DNA from: Bacteroidales bacterium | GTDB lineage: Bacteria > Bacteroidota > Bacteroidia > Bacteroidales > UBA10428 | Length of the DNA stretch: 64,000 nucleotides | Reading direction: 5' to 3' | Assembly (NCBI GenBank): GCA_016929525.1 | Contig: JAFGIP010000097.1 | Span: 1-64,000 of the forward strand | Shown here: in pieces, positions 30,411 through 39,150 of the stretch | Layout: every line of letters begins with the position of its first letter | Numbering within the stretch: the first letter of the stretch is position 1 | The notes under the pieces: model-generated | Databases searched by the model: none | What the model saw: the letters and a program-made list of their open reading frames with translations, nothing else | Told to the model about the DNA's origin: nothing | Made by a program: the position numbers and the translations under genes

Positions 30411-32177
30411 ATGAAAAAAATAATTCCGATAATATTATTCTTATTTATCATTTCGTGTGAAAGGGATTTCAAGGAAATTAATACCAATCCTGATACCTTT
30501 TCGTCACTCGAACCGGAATATATCTTTGGTGGTGTAGTACTCAGGACCATAGATCTCATTGCAGATATGAACAAGAGGGTCTTCTGGAGCTATTCGCACT
30601 ATCTGTCTATTGAGGGTGGGCCTTTTCCAAGGTATTCTGCTACACCGGTTTCTATGAATGGCTGGTGGGACAGGTTTTATATCGATATACTTTCAAATCT
30701 TAACCAGATTAAAGTAATGTATGGAGAAGATCCGGATTATGCCAACAGAATTCAAATCGTTAATATATGGCAGTCATACATATATTCCATTATGGTATCT
30801 ATGTGGGGGCCGGTGCCATATTTTGAAACCTTTGATCAATCGAGCAGGAGCTATAGCTACGATTCCGAGCCGGACATCTATACGGATATATTAAGTACCC
30901 TGAAAACTGCCTCGGAATTACTGGATGAGGAAGGTGATGTATTTACACCTGATGTTATATTTGGAGATGATGAAATTCAGGGCTGGAAGAAATTTGCAAA
31001 TACTTTAAGATTAAAACTCGCTCTTCGTATTTCTGATGTTAATCCGACACTGGCCGGGCAGCACATAACCGAGTTAATGGCGAATGAAGAAATGCTGGTA
31101 TCCGGTGAAGATGAAGATGTTAGAGCATATTGGGGAACATCTGTTCTGGATTATTCTCCGTATTATGAGGAATATATCTTTAATGCAGCTTCTCCGGGTG
31201 TTTATCCGTATCTAAGTCATTTTCTGTTTCTCTATTTGAGATCGTACGGTGATCCTCGAACCGAGACATTTGCAAATCCCTCGTTATTGCCCTATGTAGT
31301 TGCAGATACCATCTGGGTAATGGACCTGATACCTGAACCCGATCCGAATGATACTGTTGCATACCTTATTAACTATCCGATACCATACTATGGGAGGCCA
31401 AAAACCGGAAGAGTGCCGGATGTATGGCATATTGAAGATCCCCTTCCATTACCGCCGTCAGATTATTCATATTCAGATGTGCATTCACAGTTTCTTGTTG
31501 CCGATTATTACCATTCAATAATTTCTCATGTAGATGTTCTCTTTATGAAAGCAGAAGCTGCACTGAAAGGATATGGTGGTTCTCGAACTGCCGAAGAATA
31601 TTATTATGAAGGAATTGAGGCATCATTCACTCAGTACGGCTTCTCAGGTGATTATAACAATTATATCCTGCAGGATGGAATTGCATGGGAAACTTCTGCT
31701 ATCGGCTTTGAAGATTTCCGTGGTATCGTTAACTCTGATATTGATGGTGACCCTTTGAAGCAGATAGCTTTACAAAGATGGATTTCAAATTATTTTCATG
31801 GTGCTCACGATGCATGGTGCTTACAACGAAGATTAAGGTTCTTAGATCTTCCTCCTCACTTTAATCCCGAATCGCCAACAACAACAAATGTTCTTGCTGC
31901 CGATTTACCGGAAAGATTGCCTTATCCTGCTAATGAGGACTATCTTAATCATGATGAGTTCGCTGAAGCAATAGATGTTTATTTCGATGGAGATAACGAT
32001 ATGAATGGCTTACTGTATTTCTCAAAGGAGTATGAACATACGGACTGGCTGAACATAGTACCCAGGATTAATAACGATGTTGTAAGATATATGTATGGTG
32101 AGACTTTTGAAGAACTTGATGCCGCAGGCGTAGAATACGAGATAATTAAAGCCATAAAGTACAGAAGCATAGATTGA
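30411..32177 (+). CDS. SusD-like surface glycan-binding lipoprotein (SusD-like_2 type)
   Basis: This 588-aa partner of the SusC transporter forms the surface lid that captures glycans. The signal ends in a lipobox (IISC) and the mature start has the EINTNPDTFSS wording typical of the SusD-like_2 subgroup (SusD/RagB superfamily). TPR-like helices and the late segment IALQRWISNYFHGAHDAWCLQRR agree with the family. The spacing of 12 bp from SusC and 28 bp to the GH99-like lipoprotein indicates one operon. No truncation is seen. Confidence 0.93.
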   Translation: MKKIIPIILFLFIISCERDFKEINTNPDTFSSLEPEYIFGGVVLRTIDLIADMNKRVFWSYSHYLSIEGGPFPRYSATPVSMNGWWDRFYIDILSNLNQIKVMYGEDPDYANRIQIVNIWQSYIYSIMVSMWGPVPYFETFDQSSRSYSYDSEPDIYTDILSTLKTASELLDEEGDVFTPDVIFGDDEIQGWKKFANTLRLKLALRISDVNPTLAGQHITELMANEEMLVSGEDEDVRAYWGTSVLDYSPYYEEYIFNAASPGVYPYLSHFLFLYLRSYGDPRTETFANPSLLPYVVADTIWVMDLIPEPDPNDTVAYLINYPIPYYGRPKTGRVPDVWHIEDPLPLPPSDYSYSDVHSQFLVADYYHSIISHVDVLFMKAEAALKGYGGSRTAEEYYYEGIEASFTQYGFSGDYNNYILQDGIAWETSAIGFEDFRGIVNSDIDGDPLKQIALQRWISNYFHGAHDAWCLQRRLRFLDLPPHFNPESPTTTNVLAADLPERLPYPANEDYLNHDEFAEAIDVYFDGDNDMNGLLYFSKEYEHTDWLNIVPRINNDVVRYMYGETFEELDAAGVEYEIIKAIKYRSID

Positions 32178-32205
32178 TTTATTATACCAATTAAAATTTA
32201 AATTT

Positions 32206-33318
32206 ATGAGGACCATAAAACAACTATATTATTTATTACTACTTACAGCATTAATTCTTGTTTCATCCTGTAAAGATGATGAAATGACCCCGTGGGATAC
32301 CATGATCGCTTTTGAGATTGAAGATGTTCCTGTAACGGAAGATTACCTTGTAGGTGCAGTGTATTACAATGTTAACGACTGGAGTGCATTTAACTATGAG
32401 GAACCCCAGATGGGAACTTATGGGGCAGGTCAGCCGGTATCCGATACTGCTGCTATGCAGCAGCATGTAGAATGGGGTGCAGAATATGGCTTAGATTTCT
32501 TTCTGTTCGATTTTTCACCGGGTTATAACGAAGATATTGAGGTTGTACATACCGATTCGGGAACGTACGCAGATATATTCACGGGTTTACCCAATGCAGG
32601 TTCAATGAATTTTGCACTAAAATTTCATCTGGGGTATATGGGATTGAATGTAAATAACAGGATGTATGTAAACGATAGCATTTTTGATATGTTTGTAGAG
32701 GGCTTCAAATTCATGATCCCATATTTCGAAAATGAGAATTACCAGATGGTTGATGGTCGTTATCTGGTTTATTTAAGTGGTGCCGCTGATTTATACTCCG
32801 ACAGCACGCTCGGTAACTCACCGGTTTATGATGAATTGAGAGCGCAACTACTTGACGAAGGAATTGAAGTATACATTGTAGGAGAGCAGGGACGATGGAC
32901 ACCTCCCGCACGTTATGAATTGAGAATGAGAGACTGTGTTGACGCAGTCACACACAGAGAGATGATCCTTACAACAGAGTATGAGGGATCAATATATTTT
33001 CACCAGTGGGTGTATCTGAACTGGGAATATTCGAGCGAATACTTTGCAGGATGGGGGACGGAGTTTGTCCCTCAAATCTCTCCGGCATTTACCGACCGGG
33101 TAGAGAATCCGAGTTCAGGGGCATACGAGTTTGACGGCGGCGATGAGGATTTTTTCAGGGATTTCTGTGATGTAGCAAAAGCGAATTGCCATAACTCGGG
33201 CAGACTGATAATTATTGATTCATTCAATAACTGGGTAAAGAATACACAGATAGAACCGTCGGTTGGCTTTGGAACCATGTGCCTGGAAGTTGTAAATAAT
33301 GAATTTAAAGTAAACTAA
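32206..33318 (+). CDS. GH99-like lipoprotein lacking both catalytic glutamates
   Basis: This 370-aa lipoprotein (lipobox LVSSC) is related to GH99/WbsX-like proteins: GAVYYNVNDWSAF at the N-terminus and the IDSFNNWVKNTQIEPS block near the end. In active GH99 enzymes the block reads FNEWHEGTQIEP, with two catalytic glutamates three residues apart. Here those positions are N342 and K345, while the flanking FN, W, TQIEP are kept. The two other relatives in this window keep both glutamates. Loss of catalysis with retention of the fold suggests a binding protein. It lies directly after SusD, where surface glycan-binding proteins are usually encoded. Family membership is fairly sure; the binding role is inference. 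Confidence 0.74.
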   Translation: MRTIKQLYYLLLLTALILVSSCKDDEMTPWDTMIAFEIEDVPVTEDYLVGAVYYNVNDWSAFNYEEPQMGTYGAGQPVSDTAAMQQHVEWGAEYGLDFFLFDFSPGYNEDIEVVHTDSGTYADIFTGLPNAGSMNFALKFHLGYMGLNVNNRMYVNDSIFDMFVEGFKFMIPYFENENYQMVDGRYLVYLSGAADLYSDSTLGNSPVYDELRAQLLDEGIEVYIVGEQGRWTPPARYELRMRDCVDAVTHREMILTTEYEGSIYFHQWVYLNWEYSSEYFAGWGTEFVPQISPAFTDRVENPSSGAYEFDGGDEDFFRDFCDVAKANCHNSGRLIIIDSFNNWVKNTQIEPSVGFGTMCLEVVNNEFKVN

Positions 33319-33492
33319 GTGTTAATTCGAGTATATAAATGTTAGTATTTAAGGATGTAGTATAGAAGAAAAGGTTACTACCAAGTTAAAACTTAGCCTG
33401 TTAGTTTAGGCAAAGGGGGGACCCTGGTTTTTTGCTGAAAAGCTTTAAATCAGGGTTTATCCTTTTTGGCAACTTTTAGAGAATTTAATGCT

Positions 33493-33514
33493 GCGATGCG
33501 ATTAATCGCGTCGC
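33493..33514. repeat. 22-bp palindrome centred on GATTAATC
   Basis: GCGATGCGATT pairs with AATCGCGTCGC across the centre with a single T/G wobble. It could be an RNA hairpin with a minimal loop or a protein site. It lies between convergent genes. Confidence 0.5.
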
Positions 33515-33607
33515 TATGTAAAAGTAAGAGGAAAGGTTAAACTGTGTAATTGTTTAATTGAACTGTTAACTGAAGATTTGATTAACAGATGAATTGAAAA
33601 GACCTTT

Positions 33608-33645
33608 CGTCATTGCGAGCGAAATGTAATGGAGCGTGGCAATCT
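33608..33645. repeat. CGTCATTGCGAGCGAA…GTGGCAATCT dispersed repeat
   Basis: The ends CGTCATTGCGAGCG and GCGTGGCAATCT are the known wording of a short palindromic element scattered through many bacterial genomes (CATTGCGAG…GCAATC type). One copy is present here, in a gene-free convergent region. Confidence 0.65.
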
Positions 33646-33774
33646 AAATCCCAATGGCAAATACTCAGTGTTTAACTATTTAATGTAATTGTTTATTGAT
33701 GAAATGATGAACTGAGGAATTGATGAATCGAATTTTATCGGCAGTTATTTGTGCATCATGTTCTTTATTCTCTT

Positions 33775-36360
33775 CTATTCAATAATCTCATTGAAATTTT
33801 TTAGGTAGTCTTCGTCATAAAGGGTTCTGTACTCATTGCAGAATTTGGTGAAAGCATTTTTTGCCAGGCTGTGTTTACCCAGTTTCGCCAATACCCGGCA
33901 CTTGATGATCATCGATTCCTCGTTAAGTGTATCAAAAATGAGTATTACATCGGCAATGTGGATCAGAAAGTTGGGTTCTACCTTATTAATATTCTTCTCA
34001 GCAAACTGAAGCAATGTATCGATGATCATATTGGAGACATCCGATTTGTAATCGTCAAGCCATTCATAATCGAGATTTAACAGCAACGCACCATTCTTCA
34101 CGATATTAAGAAGTTTAAAGATTTGAGCAGGTGAAAGCTGCTTATTATTTACAATCTGGTGATAATCATAGAAATCGATGCACACATCTTTTGAGTTGAT
34201 CTCAATCTTCCAGTAACCGGTTTCTTTAGAAACTTCAATATCACCGATCTTCTTTAAGATCACCTTCAGCCTTGCTATATTCACTGCCCTGTTGTTCCTG
34301 GCATCTTTATCCGATTTATCGAACCACAGTATCTCTTTTAATTTCTGCGATGATATACCACGTTTACCTGGCAATGAATTAAGTAAAATGAGTAAGAACA
34401 GCTCTTTGATTAACGGGGTAAAATGCGAGGTTATATCGCTGCCATATTTATCAATAGCCTGGAATCCTCCAAATAAGGTAATACAGCTTTTTTGATCTCT
34501 AATCTCCTCCGGAAACTGAGAAATATCAAGAGATTCAATTCCAGAATCGACTATACTTTCACTTGCGGGTACAGTTTTTAATTCCGGTTTTTCAACCTTT
34601 CTTCCAAAAGCATGTATCAATTTCTTTCTGAAAACCAAAAGTGCAAACAGTAACAATACAACTAACCCTGCAATTACTCTGTTGCGTAACTTTATGTTTT
34701 GCGGTTTACTGGCAATACTCAGATCCTTTCCGGGTGCCGGCGGAAACATCAGGGAATAGATCTTTATTTCGGTAGGTTCATATGTTTCAGTCTGAAAACG
34801 TGTAGTAGCAATCAATTCCTGGTTGTTCTCTGAGAAGAATATATCTGCATACGATACGATATCATGAAAAGTAAAAGGAAGCGGGGTTGCAAGAATTTCT
34901 ATATCGGGTCTTAATAATGAACCTCTTACGAGGTTAAGTTTTCCGTCGTAAATATATTTCGAAAAGGTAAGTCCGTAAAATATATCATTTATTTCATCGA
35001 TAATAAGAGAATTTGCAAAGCAAAAGTCTTCAGGTTGCTGTGTTTCAAATTGGTAAACTCTTTCAAAAGTCCCTGCTCCCGGGCTGTACCTGATCAATTC
35101 ATACCAGTATCCCGGATTTAATTTCTGATCGCCGGTTTCACTGCCGTATCCGCCGATTATATATACGGTATCAGAAGCTGCATTCTTACCCATGCCAAAC
35201 AGATAGCGTGGTGTGAAAACATCTGAAGTGTTAGTCTGTATTAACTTCCAGTTAAACGTATCCAGATCAACCTTATATACTTCATTTTTATAAGTCAGTT
35301 GTCCGTATCCTCCAAGAATGTAAACTGAATTATCGACTGGTGAATAAAAGTTAATGTTATGGTAGTACTCCGTTCCAACCGGAATATCTTCAGGGAATGA
35401 TGTACTCCAGGTCCTGGTTTGATCATCGAATACCGATACACTTGTCAGATCGACAGAATAACAGAGAAGACGATCATTGAGCGTATCGCAGAATAATTCC
35501 ATGCCCGACTGAATATTAATTCTGTTGTTAAACCCGATTTTTTGCGTTACTGAAGCATTATCTATTGAATAGATAACCAGCGAATCAGGGCTGACGATAT
35601 ATATTTCTTCTGTTTCAGGATTAAAGGTTAACTGAGCATATCCGTTCAGGGTAATGGTTTCTTCAAGTTTCCAGTTTTGGTGCATCTGATAGAGCCAGAA
35701 CGGATTGACAACCTCTGCTTTCTGATGATTGATCCTGTCTGTTGCGATTTCACCTTCCATCTGATTTAATGTCCAGTGGTATTTCAGCTTTTCATTTTCA
35801 AAGATCTTGATGTTTTTAATATCCATATTTGGAAGATCGGTCGACTGTATCGTCCTGTAATTGTTCAGCCCGAAAAATATTTTTAACTGGTCTTTTTTAT
35901 TGAATGGCAGATTGTTTTTTATGTATACCGAATCTTCCAGCTGCAGTGAGATGGATTTTTCCCCTGTGTTTACTTCCAATGAAATTTCTTTCCAGCTGAA
36001 GAAATAGTCTTTATCAACCCTGATTGAAAATAATGGTCCAAGTTCTCCCATTATCAGGTTTATGGTGTTTATTGTATCAAACTTATTTTCGTAGATCAGA
36101 TCAATATTGGTCTCGTCATTAACGATGATCCTGAAGACGTATCCAAAATAGCTGTTATAGTTTTTAACGAACGAGAGGTCAAAGGAGAGTTTAAATTTCT
36201 GATTCAACTCAAGCTTCTTGTCCGGCAGCAGTTCTAATCCTGTTCTCTTATTAATTTCGTATTCCTGGCCGTAAAACCTCAGACCATAACTCTGTATATC
36301 AGCTATAAGGTTTTGGTGAACAAGTATTCCAATAATCAGAGATATAAATATCTGTCTCAT
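33775..36360 (-). CDS. Transmembrane Kelch-sensor regulator with SARP-like DNA-binding domain
   Basis: This 861-aa one-component regulator candidate has a signal peptide (1-20) and a LamG/concanavalin-like beta-sandwich (about 25-215). A Kelch-type propeller follows (about 220-545), with phrases VYILGGYGQ and VYIIGGYGSE. One membrane helix (about 558-579) ends in a basic anchor. In the cytoplasm lies a winged helix (about 625-720) in SARP style: an FGGFQAIDKYG strand, a KLKEILWFDKS helix start, NNRAVNIARLKVILKK recognition-helix wording and a GYWKI wing. A helical BTAD-like domain runs from about 725 to 855. The gene is divergent from the GH92 operon. I infer that it senses a glycan outside and activates PUL promoters with phased TTAA arrays. 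No histidine kinase or AraC domain is present, unlike the usual hybrid two-component PUL sensors. Domain reading is good; function is inferred. Confidence 0.72.
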   Translation of the reverse strand: MRQIFISLIIGILVHQNLIADIQSYGLRFYGQEYEINKRTGLELLPDKKLELNQKFKLSFDLSFVKNYNSYFGYVFRIIVNDETNIDLIYENKFDTINTINLIMGELGPLFSIRVDKDYFFSWKEISLEVNTGEKSISLQLEDSVYIKNNLPFNKKDQLKIFFGLNNYRTIQSTDLPNMDIKNIKIFENEKLKYHWTLNQMEGEIATDRINHQKAEVVNPFWLYQMHQNWKLEETITLNGYAQLTFNPETEEIYIVSPDSLVIYSIDNASVTQKIGFNNRINIQSGMELFCDTLNDRLLCYSVDLTSVSVFDDQTRTWSTSFPEDIPVGTEYYHNINFYSPVDNSVYILGGYGQLTYKNEVYKVDLDTFNWKLIQTNTSDVFTPRYLFGMGKNAASDTVYIIGGYGSETGDQKLNPGYWYELIRYSPGAGTFERVYQFETQQPEDFCFANSLIIDEINDIFYGLTFSKYIYDGKLNLVRGSLLRPDIEILATPLPFTFHDIVSYADIFFSENNQELIATTRFQTETYEPTEIKIYSLMFPPAPGKDLSIASKPQNIKLRNRVIAGLVVLLLFALLVFRKKLIHAFGRKVEKPELKTVPASESIVDSGIESLDISQFPEEIRDQKSCITLFGGFQAIDKYGSDITSHFTPLIKELFLLILLNSLPGKRGISSQKLKEILWFDKSDKDARNNRAVNIARLKVILKKIGDIEVSKETGYWKIEINSKDVCIDFYDYHQIVNNKQLSPAQIFKLLNIVKNGALLLNLDYEWLDDYKSDVSNMIIDTLLQFAEKNINKVEPNFLIHIADVILIFDTLNEESMIIKCRVLAKLGKHSLAKNAFTKFCNEYRTLYDEDYLKNFNEIIE

Positions 36361-36694
36361 TTGGTTTTACTTTGAAAAGGGTTTTTTCAGGCAATTTTTT
36401 TTTAATCACTGTTAAGATTAATTCTGATAAACCGCTATATAGTGCATGAAGCGCAGTAAATGTAATGAATTTTAACGAAAATAGGGAAAATCTGTTATGG
36501 CAGACTAATAACTAATTTTTAATAAATGCATTTTATGGACATCCTGTTTATCAGTTCCCGTGAATTTAAATTCAAATCGATTGATTTGATTATTTGACCT
36601 TAACAATCTGAAATATTGAATTAAATAATTTAAACGGATGGTCGGTTTTACGGTTATTTAAGGAAAATTTTAATAAACATTTGAAATCTTCTGA
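36361..36694. other. Divergent intergenic region upstream of array B
   Basis: This space between the regulator and GH92 start codons is very AT-rich and has scattered TTAA words, including a 12-bp spaced pair at 36658 and 36670. No array with correct geometry points toward the regulator gene, so autoregulation through such an array is not supported. No gene is visible. Confidence 0.45.
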
Positions 36695-36753
36695 TTTTAA
36701 GCACTTCATTAATCAATTATTAATCATTTTTTAAGTACGCACCAGTTTATTTG
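36695..36753 (+). promoter_or_regulatory. Phased TTAA array B and -7 element of the GH92 operon
   Basis: TTAA occurs at 36697, 36709, 36720 and 36731 (spacings 12, 11, 11). Eleven bases later lies TTTATTTG (36746-36753), a good -7 match. GH92 starts at 36800. The array lies in the region shared with the divergent SARP-like regulator gene, the commonest place for a regulator's target. Confidence 0.62.
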
Positions 36754-36799
36754 TTGTTACATAATCCTGTGAATTATTAACCAGATAAACCCGCGATAC

Positions 36800-39076
36800 A
36801 TGGCATTGAGAATATGTTTAGGATTACTCTTAACAGGAGTTTTTACAATCGGATGCAATACTGAGAGCAAGTCGGAAGATGTACTGAAATATGTAGATCC
36901 TTTCATTGGCACCGACTATCATGGACATACATACCCCGGTGTGACCATACCATTCGGAATGGTACAGTTAAGTCCTGATACACGTGTATCAGGATGGGAT
37001 GCATGCTCAGGTTATCATTATTCCGATAAATCAATACTTGGGTTTAGTCATACCCACCTTAGCGGAACAGGAATTGGCGATTACGGAGATGTACTGATCA
37101 TGCCTTATACGGGCCCGGTTTCTGTAAAACAGGGATCTGAAAAGAATCCTGATACGGGATATCGTTCACGGTTTAGTAAAATTACTGAAGAAGCATCCCC
37201 CGGATATTATTCGGTTTTATTAAGCGATTATAATATTAAAGCAGAGCTTTCTGCTACAACTCATGCAGGTATTCACAGGTATACATATCCCGCAAGCGAG
37301 AATTCCGGGGTAATCATTGACCTGACACATACGATTCATGAGCATAAGAACATTGATAATGTTCTCAGGGTTTTGAATGAATATGAGATAGAAGGGTTAA
37401 AACATACTCAGGGTTGGGCATATAAGCACTATGCATATTTCAGGATCCGGTTTTCAAAACCTGTGAAAGTTGAACTTTATCAAAATGATAAAAAAGTAAA
37501 GGATGTATCTGAAATTATAGGTAGTAATGTCAAGGCAAAAGTAAGCTTTAGTACTGCTGCAGATGAACAGGTCCTGATAAAAGTGGGAATCAGTGGCGTT
37601 GACTTTGCCGGTGCGGAAAAGAACCTGAATGCAGAGCTTGATCATAATGATTTTGAAAGTGTAGTTGCCGATGCAAAAAGCGCCTGGGAGGAACAGCTTC
37701 AAAAAATAAAGATAACAGACTTATCCGAGGAAAATAAAAGGACTTTTTATACTGCACTTTACAGGGTGAGCCTTAGTCCGCATATTTATTCCGATGTCGA
37801 CGGAAGGTATCGTGGCATGAACCAGGAAATACTTCATTCGGAAGAAAACAATTACACGGTATTTTCTCTTTGGGATACATATCGTGCCACGCATCCGCTT
37901 TTTACAATTATAGAACCTGAGTTCGATCAAAAGCTTATCAGGGCACTACTGAGAAAATACGATGAAGGTGGAATACTGCCAATGTGGGAATTGGCTTCTA
38001 ATTATACCGGAACGATGATAGGTTCGCATTCCATACCGGTAATAGTAGATGCATATATGAAAGGTCTCCACGATTTTGATGCGGATAAGGCACTTGAAGC
38101 CATGATACATGCTGTTTCTTATGATACTGTAAAGGAAATAAGTTATCAGAATAAAGAGGCCCATGTGAACCTGATGCCGAAATCAAAAATGCTGATTGAG
38201 AAGTATGGATTTGTCCCATGCGACCTTGAGAATGCTTCTGTATCGCAGGGACTTGAATTTGCATATAATTTCTGGTGCATTGCTACCATGGCAAAATCAC
38301 TTGGGAAAAATGATATCGCAGAAGAGTATTATAAAAAAGCGCAAAGCTATAAGTTCTATTTCGATAAAGAAACGGGATTTATGCGTGGAAAAAATCTTGA
38401 TGGAAGCTGGAAGAATCCCTTCGATCCCCGTTATTCAGATCACTGGAAGACTCCATACGTAGAAGGCAATGCCTGGCAGTGGTCGTGGTATGTGCCTCAC
38501 GATGTAAGTGGCCTTATGGATCTTCATGGAGGACCGGAAATGTTTGCAGTAAAACTCGATTCACTTTTTATGGTTGATTCCGAAGTACTTGGTGAAGGGA
38601 AATCACTTGATATTACCGGACTGATCGGACAGTATGCCCATGGAAATGAACCCAGCCATCATATTGCATATCTGTTTAATTACGCCGGTAAACCATGGAG
38701 GACCCAGGAACTGGTGACCAGGATATGTAACGAACAATATTCCGATAAGCCGGACGGACTATGTGGAAACGAAGACTGTGGCCAGATGTCGGCATGGTAT
38801 ATACTCAATTCACTGGGTTTTTACCCGGTATGCCCCGGCGATACAAAATATTCACTGGGTATTCCGGCATTTGATAAAGCTGAGATTAAAGTGGGAGAGG
38901 ATAAAACATTTACAGTAATCAGCAAAGACCGGTCTGAACAGAATAAATATGTGAAAAGGGTTCTTCTTGATGGCAAACCGATAAAGTCGCAGTTTATAGA
39001 TCATAGCGACATCATTGCAGGTAAAACACTGACATTTGAGTTTGGTCCGGACCAAGTGGTTTTCTGGGAACAATAA
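36800..39076 (+). CDS. GH92 alpha-mannosidase lipoprotein
   Basis: This 758-aa calcium-dependent exo-alpha-mannosidase belongs to family 92, common in yeast mannan and N-glycan loci. The N-terminal domain opens with VDPFIGTDYHGHTYPGV and GMVQLSPDT. The catalytic domain shows GNAWQWSWYVPHD and the hallmark GNEDCGQMSAWYILNSLGFYPV. The lipobox is TIGC, so it is membrane-anchored. It is the first gene of an operon with a ROK kinase (74 bp) and an MFS transporter, which would take up and phosphorylate the released hexose. It lies behind array B. Linkage preference (1,2, 1,3, 1,6) cannot be told from sequence. Confidence 0.92.
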   Translation: MALRICLGLLLTGVFTIGCNTESKSEDVLKYVDPFIGTDYHGHTYPGVTIPFGMVQLSPDTRVSGWDACSGYHYSDKSILGFSHTHLSGTGIGDYGDVLIMPYTGPVSVKQGSEKNPDTGYRSRFSKITEEASPGYYSVLLSDYNIKAELSATTHAGIHRYTYPASENSGVIIDLTHTIHEHKNIDNVLRVLNEYEIEGLKHTQGWAYKHYAYFRIRFSKPVKVELYQNDKKVKDVSEIIGSNVKAKVSFSTAADEQVLIKVGISGVDFAGAEKNLNAELDHNDFESVVADAKSAWEEQLQKIKITDLSEENKRTFYTALYRVSLSPHIYSDVDGRYRGMNQEILHSEENNYTVFSLWDTYRATHPLFTIIEPEFDQKLIRALLRKYDEGGILPMWELASNYTGTMIGSHSIPVIVDAYMKGLHDFDADKALEAMIHAVSYDTVKEISYQNKEAHVNLMPKSKMLIEKYGFVPCDLENASVSQGLEFAYNFWCIATMAKSLGKNDIAEEYYKKAQSYKFYFDKETGFMRGKNLDGSWKNPFDPRYSDHWKTPYVEGNAWQWSWYVPHDVSGLMDLHGGPEMFAVKLDSLFMVDSEVLGEGKSLDITGLIGQYAHGNEPSHHIAYLFNYAGKPWRTQELVTRICNEQYSDKPDGLCGNEDCGQMSAWYILNSLGFYPVCPGDTKYSLGIPAFDKAEIKVGEDKTFTVISKDRSEQNKYVKRVLLDGKPIKSQFIDHSDIIAGKTLTFEFGPDQVVFWEQ

Positions 39077-39150
39077 AAGGATGATAAAGTATCTGTTTTC
39101 AATTTGAAAAATTTATAATATTAGTAAGTCAAACTCTTTTTAAAATCGAT

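Larger units (their letters stand above)
33319..33774. other. Intergenic with several hairpins and a dispersed repeat
   Basis: There is no gene here. An ACCCTG/CAGGGT pair at about 33421-33457 could form a long-loop hairpin after the SusCD operon. A near-perfect 22-bp palindrome lies at 33493-33514, and a dispersed repeat at 33608-33645. The region is convergent between the SusCD operon and the regulator gene, so it probably holds terminators of both. Confidence 0.5.

Noticed and set aside
33421-33457. ACCCTG…CAGGGT as a strong terminator after the SusCD operon
   Set aside because: The loop is over 20 bases and there is no U tract; it is mentioned only as a possible hairpin.
36506-36522. TAATAACTAATTTTTAA, similar to a two-unit core of the TTAA array
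   Set aside because: The first unit is not TTAA, no further phased units are present and no -7 element follows at the right distance.
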